A stretch of 64,000 bases of DNA from Gemmiger formicilis. Lineage in GTDB: Bacteria; Bacillota; Clostridia; Oscillospirales; Ruminococcaceae. Positions within the stretch are counted from its first letter, which is position 1; each line of letters opens with the position of its first letter. The notes beneath the pieces were generated by a model, which had not been told where the DNA came from, made no database searches, and saw only the letters and a list, made by a program, of their open reading frames with translations. Shown one piece after another: positions 18,344-25,658 of the stretch. Position numbers and translations under genes: made by a program. The stretch is from assembly GCF_024462815.1 (NCBI RefSeq), contig NZ_JANGCG010000006.1, forward strand, positions 98,589-162,588. Direction: 5' to 3'.

Positions 18344-18377
18344 GCTTTGCCCGGAAGATGGAACGGGGGCTGTTCAG

Positions 18378-20525
18378 TTATCTGTTGTTCTTTCTCTTGC
18401 TGGCAACAACGGCTGTTCCAATGGCTGCACTACCGCTGACAAGCATAAGGACAACCAGCAAAGCAGGGTTGCTGGTGTCGCCGGTCTGCGGAATGGTGTA
18501 CTGAGGTGTGGCCGTGGCAGCAGGTGCCGGTGTGGCTGTTGCAACAGGTGCCGGAGTGGTCGTTGCAGCAGGTGCCGGGGTAGCCGTGGCGGCAGGTGCC
18601 GGGGTGGCCTTGTCGGCGTCCTTGTATTGCAGGGCAGCAATCGCATCTTCAATAGCCTTTGCCATAGCGTCAACCTCTGCCTGCCGGGTAATGTCCTTGC
18701 CACGGGCAACGGCATTGACGGCGGCTTCCACGCCGGTGAAGTCCTTGTAGTTGTCCTTGTTTAGTGCATTTGCTTTGGCAATGGCTGCATCAACCTTGGT
18801 GTAGTCGGCGTCCTTGTATTGCAGGGCAGCAATCGCATCTTCAATAGCTTTCGCCATTGTATCAACGTCGCTCTGTTCAGTGATGTTCTTGTCACGGACA
18901 ACAGCATTGACGGCAGTTTCCACACCGGAAAAATCCTTGTAGTCCTCCTTCTTCAAAGCCTTTGCCTTGGCAATGGCTGCGTCTACTTTGGTGTAGTCAG
19001 CACCCTTGTATTGCAGGGCAACAATCGCGTTTTCGATAGCCTGTGCCATTGCGTTGACATTAGCCTGACTCGCCAAAGCTTTGCCCCTGACAACTCCGTC
19101 CACCGCCGTATTCAATGCGGCAACAGATTCGTCGGTATAGACAGTCAAATCAGTGGGAATGGCTGCCATCGCTGCTTCCACAGCACTGTAATCTGCCGGT
19201 TCTGCACCGCCGAGAACCTGTCCGTTCACAAAAGACCATCCGTTGCTGTTGTCGCCGTTATTCAGTTCGGCTGCAAAAGCTTCGGTTTTCATTTCATCCT
19301 GCGACTTTGCAGTTGCAGATTCGTACTGTGTTTTAATACCGGAGTTTTCCTCTGCAAAATAGCAGTTGGTTATTTCGCTTCTCTTGGTCGCAGACGACTG
19401 CTCTGCAAAGGCATACTGAAAGGATGATGAGCCTGTTACGCTGCCGGTTGCAAAGCAGTTTGTAATGGAGCCATAGTAATTTGTGTCAGAGGCATCGGTA
19501 CCTACAAAAGAGGCCATAGCAGCCGCAGCCTGTGATACATTGCCACTTGCATAGCAGTTTTTGATATTCAGACCCCAAAGGCCGCCGGCAAAGCCGCCTG
19601 TATATGCGCCGCCGGTAACATTGCCCGTGGCGTAACAATTTCGAATAATCGTTTCTGCATCTGTTTTGCCGTTTCCTTTGCCGATAAATCCGCCGACATT
19701 CGCACCGCCACGGGAATCTGCCTTCACATTTACCGTCACATCGGATCTGCTGTATGTGATTTTCGCTGCTTTTCCCAATTCACCAATCAGTCCGCCGATA
19801 GACCCCTTGCCGGCTTTTTCCGTAATGCTGCCGGATACACTGCACTCGTTGATGAGCTGCGCTCCATCCAGTGCACCTACAAGCCCGCCGACCCAGTATG
19901 CAGCAGCATAAACGTTGCTCGGTGCGCTCATATCCATAGCCAAACCTGTCACATGACAGTTTTCAATGGATCCACCTGAAGAACCAACCAGACCGCCGGC
20001 AAAGCCGACGACAGCACCTATCGAAGCAATCTTTGCTACACCGTGGATAGAAACAGTATCCAGATTCAGGTTACTGATTTTTCCCTCTGTTGCGCCAAAC
20101 AACCCAAATACATCCGATTCAAGCGGTGTGGTCTCTGACCCAATGGAAACATTAGAGATGGTATATCCCTTACCGTCAAAATTACCGGCGAAGACGCGAT
20201 AATTCGAACCTCCCAACAGTGCATCAGAAAAAGAATTTGCAATCGGTGTCCAAGGCAGCCCGTTCAGGTCTATGTTAGCCGTCAAAACAAAGTTCTTCGC
20301 TTCGTAGGTTTCTCCGTTATTCACAGAGCTTGCAAGATATGCAAGCTGTGCTCCGTTAGCAATCTGATAAGGATCCTCTGCGGTACCTGTTCCACCTGCG
20401 AACGCTGCCGCTGTATTGCCATCCCAGACACTTATGTTCTGTGTCTCCTCTGCAAACGCTGCCATTGGCACGAAAGTCATAGCAAGGCAAAGCGTCAGCA
20501 GAAGGCTAAGAATTTTTTTCTTCAT
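18378..20525 (-). CDS. IPQTG-anchored surface protein with GLUG and FIVAR-like repeats
   Basis: 715 residues from ATG 20525, seven bases after AGGAGG; an ATG at 20531 abuts the ribosome site. Signal peptide, a GLUG region (about residues 120-400 with repeats such as VGGFIGKGNG and TGGFAGGLWG), then three FIVAR-like helical repeats of about 64 residues (DYTKVDAAIAKAKALKKED type, about 460-655), an Ala/Thr/Pro stalk with (TPAPAAT)n, and IPQTGD plus hydrophobic helix and KRKNNR tail. Likely an ICE-encoded adhesin. It has its own leader with a repeat-containing ORF and terminator, separate from the TetR operon. Confidence 0.85.
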   Translation of the reverse strand: MKKKILSLLLTLCLAMTFVPMAAFAEETQNISVWDGNTAAAFAGGTGTAEDPYQIANGAQLAYLASSVNNGETYEAKNFVLTANIDLNGLPWTPIANSFSDALLGGSNYRVFAGNFDGKGYTISNVSIGSETTPLESDVFGLFGATEGKISNLNLDTVSIHGVAKIASIGAVVGFAGGLVGSSGGSIENCHVTGLAMDMSAPSNVYAAAYWVGGLVGALDGAQLINECSVSGSITEKAGKGSIGGLIGELGKAAKITYSRSDVTVNVKADSRGGANVGGFIGKGNGKTDAETIIRNCYATGNVTGGAYTGGFAGGLWGLNIKNCYASGNVSQAAAAMASFVGTDASDTNYYGSITNCFATGSVTGSSSFQYAFAEQSSATKRSEITNCYFAEENSGIKTQYESATAKSQDEMKTEAFAAELNNGDNSNGWSFVNGQVLGGAEPADYSAVEAAMAAIPTDLTVYTDESVAALNTAVDGVVRGKALASQANVNAMAQAIENAIVALQYKGADYTKVDAAIAKAKALKKEDYKDFSGVETAVNAVVRDKNITEQSDVDTMAKAIEDAIAALQYKDADYTKVDAAIAKANALNKDNYKDFTGVEAAVNAVARGKDITRQAEVDAMAKAIEDAIAALQYKDADKATPAPAATATPAPAATTTPAPVATATPAPAATATPQYTIPQTGDTSNPALLVVLMLVSGSAAIGTAVVASKRKNNR

Positions 20526-20607
20526 TTTCATTCCTCCTGTGTGTTTAAATCATCAAAAATTGTTGCCGCAGTAAGTGTACCGATAAAATAGATTGAAGCA
20601 TCCGCAA

Positions 20608-20624
20608 CACCTGACAATCAGGTG
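20608..20624 (-). other. Hairpin in surface-gene leader
   Basis: CACCTGA (20608-20614) and TCAGGTG (20618-20624) form a perfect 7-bp stem with a 3-base loop, between the leader terminator and the ribosome site of the surface gene. No T-run follows. Confidence 0.5.
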
Positions 20625-20651
20625 CAAAGCCTCAGCAACAAGCCCCCTTCC

Positions 20652-20704
20652 CACAAAATAAAAAATCCGAAATCAAGGCATAGTTCACCCTGCTTCCGGA
20701 TTTT
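20652..20704 (-). terminator. Leader terminator/attenuator upstream of surface gene
   Basis: On the minus strand AAAATCCG (20704-20697) pairs with CGGATTTT (20669-20662) and is followed by TTTTTTATTTTG. Shorter complementary pieces (GCA/TGC) lie in the 27-base loop. The hairpin is about 130 bases ahead of the surface-protein start and in two of three frames would be translated through from the small ORF at 20837. Confidence 0.55.
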
Positions 20705-20756
20705 ACCTGACGATATGATGTAATAGAGCTTGACACACTGAATAAAAGGCGCAATA

Positions 20757-20837
20757 CTACTGCCGAGCCGAGCCGAGCCGAGCCGAGCCGAGCCGAGCCG
20801 AGCCGAGCCGAGCCATTTTCGCGCCTTTGAGTATCAT
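20757..20837 (-). CDS. Small repeat-containing leader ORF (phase-variable candidate)
   Basis: 26 codons in this allele: MILKGAKM, three ARLGS repeats, then ARQ and a TAG at 20759-20757. The ATG has a near-perfect AAGGAGG (20852-20846) exactly 8 bases upstream, which is the main reason to accept it. The repeats come from a 5-base unit, so each 15 bases give one ARLGS. Removing one unit would join it to a 43-codon frame ending at 20632; adding one unit would join it to a 48-codon frame ending at 20618. Both run across the downstream terminator. Function is unknown. Confidence 0.55.
   Translation of the reverse strand: MILKGAKMARLGSARLGSARLGSARQ
20762..20814. repeat. Pentanucleotide tandem repeat (GCCGA), about 10.6 copies
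   Basis: Ten perfect copies of GCCGA plus GCC, with no interruptions. Perfect 5-base repeats change length by slipped-strand mispairing; inside an ORF each change shifts the frame. Confidence 0.95.
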
Positions 20838-20852
20838 TGTCAAGCCCTCCTT

Positions 20853-21156
20853 CCGTAATTTTAGTAAGAAAAGAATGTCAATCCCATTCCTCACAAATAT
20901 ACATAGATATTATAGCAGATTCTCCATAAAACCACAAGTAACGTTCAAAATATTGTCGGTCACTATTCTAAACGCATTGCCTCTTCCATTACTAGCATAT
21001 CGTGACACCGGATGTTTGTTGGAAACTGCTCCTTTTCTTCTTGATGATTGTTGTATGAATTTTCCCCTTCGTATCCTTGCTTTCGAGCGATTTCGACACG
21101 AATAAGAACTATAATTCATACTAGATTCACCAATTATAAACAAGGAGTGATCGTTT
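20853..21156. other. AT-rich intergenic region
   Basis: No supported gene. It must hold the minus-strand promoter of the leader ORF and the plus-strand promoter for the gene at 21157. A minus-strand TTGACA near 20880 has no well-placed -10. Composition is clearly more AT-rich than the surroundings. Confidence 0.4.
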
Positions 21157-21720
21157 ATGAAAAAGGAATTCGCAATGTCGTTATCGCAATCCTATCGGCA
21201 GGACCTTCTCGATGCCACACAGCTGGCTGAACAGGGGATGCTGTCGCCCTCGCAGCAGGCATACTGCTTTGAGGAAATCGGGGACACCAAGGGTACTGCG
21301 TTCTATCCTGCAAACGGGGATGAATTGTTCCGGAAGCTGCGCACTGCGTTGGGCGAAAAAGCGCAAATTTCCGAACGCCAGCGCGCGGAAACCGAGCTGC
21401 GCAAGTTGGGCGTGGAACTCTTATTCCATACCTATATAGACAGGTTCACCTTTGCTGAAATTACCCATAACACCGCAGCCCACAAATATGATGCCATTAT
21501 CTACCTTGATGAGCGTGTCACCAACGAGGATAAGCGCGCCAACGCCGCAGCAATGCGCAAGGCGTTTGATGCGTGGCTGGAGGAAAACGGTCTTACGGCA
21601 GACCCCACCGCCTTAACTGAGGTGTCCGATCCGTGCGAGGGGCGCTTTGATACATTAGCCGAGGCGATTGCGCATATCGACCATATTTTACGCTTTCCCG
21701 ACCTGCTGCTTATCATTTGA
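21157..21720 (+). CDS. Uncharacterised ICE protein
   Basis: 187 residues with AAGGAG 9 bases before the ATG. I do not recognise a family. It is soluble, mostly alpha-helical, mildly acidic, with no signal peptide, membrane segment or obvious catalytic motif; the middle (ITHNTAAHKYDAIIYLDE) looks like an alpha/beta core. It is transcribed toward the regulator and integration genes of the ICE. Confidence 0.7.
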   Translation: MKKEFAMSLSQSYRQDLLDATQLAEQGMLSPSQQAYCFEEIGDTKGTAFYPANGDELFRKLRTALGEKAQISERQRAETELRKLGVELLFHTYIDRFTFAEITHNTAAHKYDAIIYLDERVTNEDKRANAAAMRKAFDAWLEENGLTADPTALTEVSDPCEGRFDTLAEAIAHIDHILRFPDLLLII

Positions 21721-21877
21721 AACACCGCGCCTGAAAAAACTTTTTTCAAAATTAAGTATTCAATCGTCAACATATTGGCAATCCCACGAAAACTGATACA
21801 TCAATGCTGAACGCTCCACCGCGATTTATATTACAATATTTACATATTATAGTATAAATCGGAAAGGGTGTATCTGC

Positions 21878-22201
21878 TTGCTACAGGTAGCCGAATATGA
21901 GAATTTTGTCCGTAAGCGCATCACGCAGCTGCGCCATCGCCTCCACGTTTCTGAACATAAAATGAGCCTTGACCTTGGCAAAAGCGGCAGCTATATGCGC
22001 AGTATTTCAATCGGCAAGGCAATGCCCTCGATGCACGAATTTCTGCGCATCTGTGAATACCTCGGCGTAACCCCGCAGGAATTCTTTACCGGTGCCGGGG
22101 ATGAAACCGACCGTATCAATATCTTTAACCGACTGCAAGACCTCGATGACGGTGACATACAGAAATTGCAGACATTCCTTGGTTGGATGGAAGAAAAGTA
22201 A
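21878..22201 (+). CDS. XRE-family HTH regulator
   Basis: 107 residues, probable TTG start after GGAAAGGG. The helix-turn-helix spans about residues 12-65 (ITQLRHRLHVSEHKMSLDLG, MPSMHEFLRICEYLGVTPQEFF). Such one-domain repressors commonly control excision or transfer genes in Tn916/Tn1549-like elements. A terminator follows 12 bases after the stop. Confidence 0.82.
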   Translation: MLQVAEYENFVRKRITQLRHRLHVSEHKMSLDLGKSGSYMRSISIGKAMPSMHEFLRICEYLGVTPQEFFTGAGDETDRINIFNRLQDLDDGDIQKLQTFLGWMEEK

Positions 22202-22212
22202 ATCCACTTTCT

Positions 22213-22249
22213 GCCCGACAAGTTTTGGCTTGCCGGGCTTTTTCTTTTT
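22213..22249 (+). terminator. Intrinsic terminator after XRE regulator
   Basis: GCCCGACAAG (22213-22222) and CTTGCCGGGC (22229-22238) pair with one mismatch and are followed by TTTTTCTTTTT. Confidence 0.8.
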
Positions 22250-22543
22250 GTGGGACATATTTAGTTGAAAGGCGTATTGCATGGCAGATGTGCTTGACGC
22301 TCCGGTAGGCGGAGCCATGCCGTATTAAGGCAGGGAAAACTTCAAGCGCTACTGTGTCCTTTCAAAAGTCCCTTCGCCGCGTAGTTTTTCGTATATTATT
22401 CGTATGCCAGATGGTTTTTATAACCATCTGGCGTATTTTTTTGTTTCTTTTTCGTTTTGGCGGCAGAGGACCGCCGTTTTCTGCCCGCGCCCCTCCGAGT
22501 TTTGAGGTCTATTCAATGAAACTCAAAATTCAGGAGGTTTACG
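22250..22543 (+). promoter_or_regulatory. Leader region of sigma-like gene with possible 15-codon peptide
   Basis: An ATG at 22281 opens a 15-codon frame (MADVLDAPVGGAMPY) with GAAAGG about 10 bases upstream. It is followed by a terminator at 22404-22442 and then the gene at 22544. The layout resembles a leader-peptide/attenuator arrangement as known upstream of tet(M) and orf12 in Tn916, but no promoter is clear. Confidence 0.35.
22404..22442 (+). terminator. Intrinsic terminator in leader of sigma-like gene
   Basis: ATGCCAGATGGTT and AACCATCTGGCGTAT form a 12-bp stem with a 5-base loop (one G-T pair), followed by seven T. It lies 100 bases upstream of the sigma-like gene. Confidence 0.8.
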
Positions 22544-22966
22544 ATGGCAAAGAAAAATATTGCCGATAAGTATTGGATTTACGGCGAGGATGCAGAATTA
22601 GCCGCGCGCCTTACAAGCTATTTGACAAGAGTGGTATACAATCAGCGAGCAAATTATATCCGCGCACTAATGAAGATTAAGGAACATGAGTGCTCGATTG
22701 AAGATTGTGATTCGGATATTGAATCTCAATCCATGCGCTCAGGTAATTCATTGGAGGAAAGTATTGAATCCAAGCTGATGTGGGAAGCTATTCGAAAATA
22801 TTTGCCCAAACTGGAACTGAAAGAGTGCGAGGTTATGATAGCCTTGTACATTGACCGTCTTTCCGTTACGGCTACGGCTGCTAAGTTGAAAGTTGATGCC
22901 AGTACGGTCAGGCGCCGCCGTGACAGCGCCTGTGACAAAATTCGCAAAGCAATGGAGGAAAAATAA
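22544..22966 (+). CDS. Sigma-70 region 4-like protein (Tn916 Orf7-type)
   Basis: 140 residues after CAGGAGG. The C-terminal half (about residues 75-138) has a sigma region 4-like helix-turn-helix (LSVTATAAKLKVDASTVRRRRDSACDKIRKAM). In Tn916-family elements a sigma-like Orf7 and the small Orf8 sit upstream of xis and int and regulate transfer; the same order is seen here. Its stop is one base before the ATG of the Orf8-like gene. Confidence 0.78.
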   Translation: MAKKNIADKYWIYGEDAELAARLTSYLTRVVYNQRANYIRALMKIKEHECSIEDCDSDIESQSMRSGNSLEESIESKLMWEAIRKYLPKLELKECEVMIALYIDRLSVTATAAKLKVDASTVRRRRDSACDKIRKAMEEK

Positions 22967-22967
22967 A

Positions 22968-23153
22968 ATGGGAATGTTCAAAAACACCCTTTTGCTGGCC
23001 CAGCAGGGTAATGAAAAGGCAATGGAGAAATTACTTAATCGCTACGATCCTCTGCTGAAAAAGTGCAGCATTATACAAGGACACTTCGATGAAGATTTAT
23101 ATCAGTCCTTGATTCTTGAATTTGTGCGGGCTGTATCCGCATTCAAAATTTAA
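22968..23153 (+). CDS. Orf8-like small helix-turn-helix protein
   Basis: 61 residues, ATG 22968, one base after the preceding stop. The pattern LLLAQQGNEKAMEKLLNRYD ... GHFDEDLYQSLILEFVRAV is that of the Tn916 Orf8/HTH_16 family, which resembles sigma region 2. It is likely co-expressed with the sigma-like gene as a split regulator. Confidence 0.8.
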   Translation: MGMFKNTLLLAQQGNEKAMEKLLNRYDPLLKKCSIIQGHFDEDLYQSLILEFVRAVSAFKI

Positions 23154-23158
23154 CTAAA

Positions 23159-23200
23159 AAAGTGGCTGTCGCAATTCAGTGCGGCGGCCACTTTCTCTTT
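23159..23200 (+). terminator. Intrinsic terminator after Orf8-like gene
   Basis: AAAGTGGCTGTCGCA (23159-23173) pairs with TGCGGCGGCCACTTT (23180-23194), two G-T pairs, followed by CTCTTTT. Confidence 0.82.
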
Positions 23201-23339
23201 TAGGCTGATTCTATATTTAACTTTATTATGGCAAAATTTGATAGCTTTTGGGGACTTTTTGGGGGGGACTTGAAAAAATATAAAATTTTTTTGATTTTTT
23301 GCACGATTTGGTTTTTAATTGCGATGATATATATAGAGG

Positions 23340-23690
23340 GACAAAAAAGACCCTCTCCCCTTGAGAACCTTGAAAGCAGAATATCCGAATCACCGGCTAC
23401 ATAAAACTGGCCCTGCCGCAACCCAAGGAGCGCTTCGGCAGGTGCGTCCCGGCTCTGACGCGATGATACTGCTTTCACGGCGGTGGAGCGCCCCCAGAGG
23501 CGGGAGAGGTGGCGTGGAACACATACCTCAAGCGAAGGGTCAGCAATCATGATACGCACCGTGGCGATGCTCTCAAGGCGTCGGCGGTACTGCCAACAAT
23601 GTGGTACAGGAAGCGGGAGCTGTTTCCAGCAGCCGGGTCGGTGGTTCGCCCTCGTATGTCCGGGGAGTAGTGTCGAATAGGACATACAAT
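23340..23690 (+). ncRNA. Candidate structured RNA upstream of excisionase
   Basis: About 350 GC-rich bases inside AT-rich flanks, without a convincing ORF. TGAAAGCAG (23371-23379) pairs perfectly with CTGCTTTCA (23469-23477) and encloses CCTGCCG/CGGCAGG (23412/23436) and GCGTC/GACGC (23444/23457). A 3' hairpin GTATGTCC/GGACATAC spans 23654-23687. The segment sits between the Orf8-like terminator and xis. I recall similar sequence at this position in related ICEs, but cannot name an RNA family. Strand is assumed from the neighbouring genes. Confidence 0.4.
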
Positions 23691-23704
23691 TTGATTTCAG
23701 ATTA

Positions 23705-23738
23705 TGGCGGTCACTTGTTTTCCACAAGTGGCCGCTAT
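23705..23738 (+). promoter_or_regulatory. Hairpin upstream of xis
   Basis: GCGGTCACTTGT and ACAAGTGGCCGC form a 12-bp stem (one G-T pair) with a short loop, about 30 bases before the excisionase ribosome site. There is no T-run, so it may regulate translation or stability, not termination. Confidence 0.5.
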
Positions 23739-23784
23739 GCTTGTGGAATCAAATCCGCAATTATTATGAGAGGAGTTGACGACT

Positions 23785-24045
23785 ATGGGAGAGTCGCTTG
23801 GAAAACGAGAAATTTTCCGCAAATATCCCGATGTGGTGGACGTACCGCAGCTTTGCGAAATGCTGGGCGGTTCGCGGCCCGTGAGCAAGAAAACGGCATA
23901 TCGTATGCTGAATGCAGGAAAAATCAAGGCGTTTCGCATTGGGCGTAGTTACCGCATCCCCAAGGTAAACGTAATTCGCTTTTTGCAGAACGAAACACCC
24001 GAAGATTGCAACATTGTCAATGCGACAACCGACAGTGTGGAGTAA
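23785..24045 (+). CDS. xis: Excisionase (Xis), MerR-like HTH
   Basis: 86 residues from ATG 23785, ten bases after GAGAGGAG; a TTG at 23776 abuts that site. The winged-helix pattern VDVPQLCEMLGG ... SKKTAYRMLNAGKIKAFRIGRSYRIPK is the standard Tn916/Tn1549 excisionase fold, which bends attachment-site DNA and biases the integrase toward excision. It lies 66 bases upstream of int. Confidence 0.85.
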   Translation: MGESLGKREIFRKYPDVVDVPQLCEMLGGSRPVSKKTAYRMLNAGKIKAFRIGRSYRIPKVNVIRFLQNETPEDCNIVNATTDSVE

Positions 24046-24111
24046 AAGGCATATATCCGCTATCATATAGATGCCATCTATACCGTTAGATAGTCGGAAA
24101 GGAGCAACGCA

Positions 24112-25386
24112 ATGAAAACGAAAGTAACAGGCTATCTTACGCAAAAACACGGATTCTATTATGTCGTTCTGAATCTGCCCACAGATGAAAAAGGAAAGCG
24201 AAACCGCAAAACGCTGAGTACAGGGTTGTCCACCGACCGCAATGCAACCAAGGCCAAGGCGCTGCTCCAGACGATGATCCGCGCGGCCAGCGCCGGAGAA
24301 GAAGTGCATGGTGTAAAAGAGCGCGTCGCCGCAGCCGCCACAGAAGATACCGAGGAAAGTTGGAATACACCACATCCCAATATGCTGTTCTCCAATTATC
24401 TTGAATTTTGGTTGCAATGGAAACGCAAAAGTTGGGAAGAGGTCACTTACTCCGGCTATTGCCAAAATGTCAGATCGTGGATTGCGCCGTATTTTTCCGC
24501 ACGGAAAGTACGTTTGAACGAAATCACAGTGCTGGATATTGAAATGTTCTACACACATGAAATCAACCAGCGCGGAGTAAGCGGAAACACCGTACTCCAT
24601 TACCATGCCAACATCCGCAAGGCTTTATCTGACGCGGCAAAGCTCAAATTGATTCCCTATAACCCTGCTGCCGAAGTAGAACGCCCCAAAAAGGACAACT
24701 ATGTTGCCAGCTATTATTCAGCGGATGAATTGATGGAGGTCCTGCCCATTTTTGCGAATACCAAGATGGAACTTCCTGTTATGCTTGCCGCTTTCTATGG
24801 ATTGCGCCGCAGCGAGGTAATCGGTCTGCAATGGTCGGCCATCGACTTTGATCGAAAAATCATCACAATTTCGCGTACCTTTGAACGCATCAATGTGGAC
24901 GGCAAAGTAGTGGATGTTTCCAAGTGTCGGACGAAAAACAAGGCCAGTTTCCGCAGTTTGCCTCTGATTCCCGCAGTTGAACAGGCTTTACTGAAAGCCC
25001 AAAAATGCCAGCACCAGCAAATGAAACTTTGCGGCGGCAGCTATTGCAAAGAGTATAAGGACTACATCTGCGTGGACGATATGGGGCATCTTGTGACCCC
25101 GGACTATGTAACACGGGTTTTCCGCGAAATGCTCTTGAAGAACGGTTTCCGCCCGATTCGCTATCACGATCTTCGCCACTCCTGCGCCAGCTTGCTTATC
25201 AAGAACAAGGTCACAATGAAAGAGGTACAAATGTGGCTGGGGCATTCCAGCTTTTCCACCACAGCCAATATTTACGCCCACATCGACGTGGACAGCAAGA
25301 TGGAAGCCGCGAACATGATTGCCAGCAAAATCAATCTCAACGGACTCCCCAAAAAAAAGAAATCTCCCAAGCAAAAAATCGCTTGA
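24112..25386 (+). CDS. int: Tyrosine site-specific integrase of the ICE
   Basis: 424 residues. An N-terminal arm-binding domain, a SAM-like core-binding domain (about residues 85-165) and the catalytic domain: Arg in YGLRRSEVIGLQW (about 232), HDLRHSCASL (about 351-360), GHSSFSTTANIYAH with His and the nucleophile Tyr near 387. Length and motif spacing match Tn916/Tn1549-type integrases. GGAAAGGAG precedes the ATG. Its C-terminus points to the tRNA-Leu gene and the likely attachment site. Confidence 0.93.
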   Translation: MKTKVTGYLTQKHGFYYVVLNLPTDEKGKRNRKTLSTGLSTDRNATKAKALLQTMIRAASAGEEVHGVKERVAAAATEDTEESWNTPHPNMLFSNYLEFWLQWKRKSWEEVTYSGYCQNVRSWIAPYFSARKVRLNEITVLDIEMFYTHEINQRGVSGNTVLHYHANIRKALSDAAKLKLIPYNPAAEVERPKKDNYVASYYSADELMEVLPIFANTKMELPVMLAAFYGLRRSEVIGLQWSAIDFDRKIITISRTFERINVDGKVVDVSKCRTKNKASFRSLPLIPAVEQALLKAQKCQHQQMKLCGGSYCKEYKDYICVDDMGHLVTPDYVTRVFREMLLKNGFRPIRYHDLRHSCASLLIKNKVTMKEVQMWLGHSSFSTTANIYAHIDVDSKMEAANMIASKINLNGLPKKKKSPKQKIA

Positions 25387-25419
25387 GAGAACCGACAAGC
25401 CCAGCGGAGATTGAATCCG

Positions 25420-25485
25420 TTTTGTCTGCCATTTGGGGCAAAAGTGGCAGACAAAATGGCAGACAAGACGAAATCTTGTCTGCCA
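25420..25485. repeat. Two perfect inverted repeats of TGTCTGCCA at ICE end
   Basis: TGTCTGCCA occurs four times: plus at 25423 and 25477, minus at 25445 and 25457. They form two perfect 12-bp inverted repeats (25420-25431/25445-25456 and 25457-25468/25474-25485). Such clusters next to an integrase are typical of arm-type integrase or excisionase binding sites. The second could also fold as a hairpin with loop CGAAA. Confidence 0.7.
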
Positions 25486-25487
25486 CA

Positions 25488-25520
25488 CAAAAAATACCTA
25501 AGCCGCTAAAAGGCTTAGGT
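25488..25520 (-). terminator. Intrinsic terminator of tRNA-Leu
   Basis: On the minus strand ACCTAAGCC / GGCTTAGGT (25520-25512 with 25504-25496) form a 9-bp stem followed by ATTTTTT. It begins 8 bases after the tRNA 3' end. Confidence 0.85.
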
Positions 25521-25528
25521 ATAAGGAG

Positions 25529-25612
25529 TGCCGGTGATGGGGGTCGAACCCATACGGTGTCACCACCAACGGATTTTGAGTCCGTCTCGTCTGCCAATTC
25601 CAACACACCGGC
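25529..25612 (-). tRNA. tRNA-Leu (anticodon CAA)
   Basis: 84 bases on the minus strand. Acceptor stem GCCGGTG/CACCGGC, discriminator A, D-arm TTGGAATTGGCAGACGAGA-like, anticodon stem CGGAC..TCCG-type with loop CTCAAAA giving anticodon CAA, a long variable arm (TGGTGGTGACACCGTA region) and T-loop GTTCGAC. The long variable arm fits a class II leucine tRNA. CCA is not encoded. Its 3' end faces the ICE integrase. Confidence 0.92.
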
Positions 25613-25629
25613 GCGTATTCAACTTTTAT

Positions 25630-25658
25630 ATTATACCCGCGCCGGGGCAGATTGTCAA
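25630..25658 (-). promoter_or_regulatory. tRNA-Leu promoter
   Basis: TTGACA (25658-25653), 17-base spacer, TATAAT (25635-25630) on the minus strand; a consensus sigma-A promoter 17 bases before the tRNA 5' end. Confidence 0.88.

Larger units (their letters stand above)
20728..20845. repeat. Symmetric nested inverted repeat enclosing the pentanucleotide repeat
   Basis: GCTTGACA (20728-20735) and AAAGGCGC (20745-20752) on the left are matched by GCGCCTTT (20821-20828) and TGTCAAGC (20838-20845) on the right. The two 8-bp arms are separated by 9 bases on both sides. As minus-strand RNA this would fold into two stacked 8-bp helices with a 9x9 internal loop that exposes the ATG at 20837, the repeat forming the apical loop. 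Confidence 0.7.
1..25488 (+). mobile_element. Integrative conjugative element, right-hand part (Tn1549/Tn916-like)
   Basis: A complete clostridial type IV secretion gene order (relaxase end, PcfB, VirD4, Maff2, VirB6-like, PrgI, VirB4, M23 hydrolase) and an integration module (sigma-like, Orf8-like, excisionase, tyrosine integrase) bracket about 8.4 kb of surface-protein cargo. The left end lies before the window. The right end is set by inference between the integrase stop (25386) and the terminator of tRNA-Leu (25488), where paired inverted repeats are found. I could not see the left attachment site, so the exact boundary is open. Confidence 0.85.

Noticed and set aside
20762..20814. Tandem repeat as CRISPR array
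   Set aside because: Units are 5 bases with no spacers; it is a simple sequence repeat.
23200..23727. 175-codon minus-strand frame over the candidate RNA
   Set aside because: No ribosome site, odd composition, and it runs across the Orf8-like terminator; more likely a structured non-coding region.
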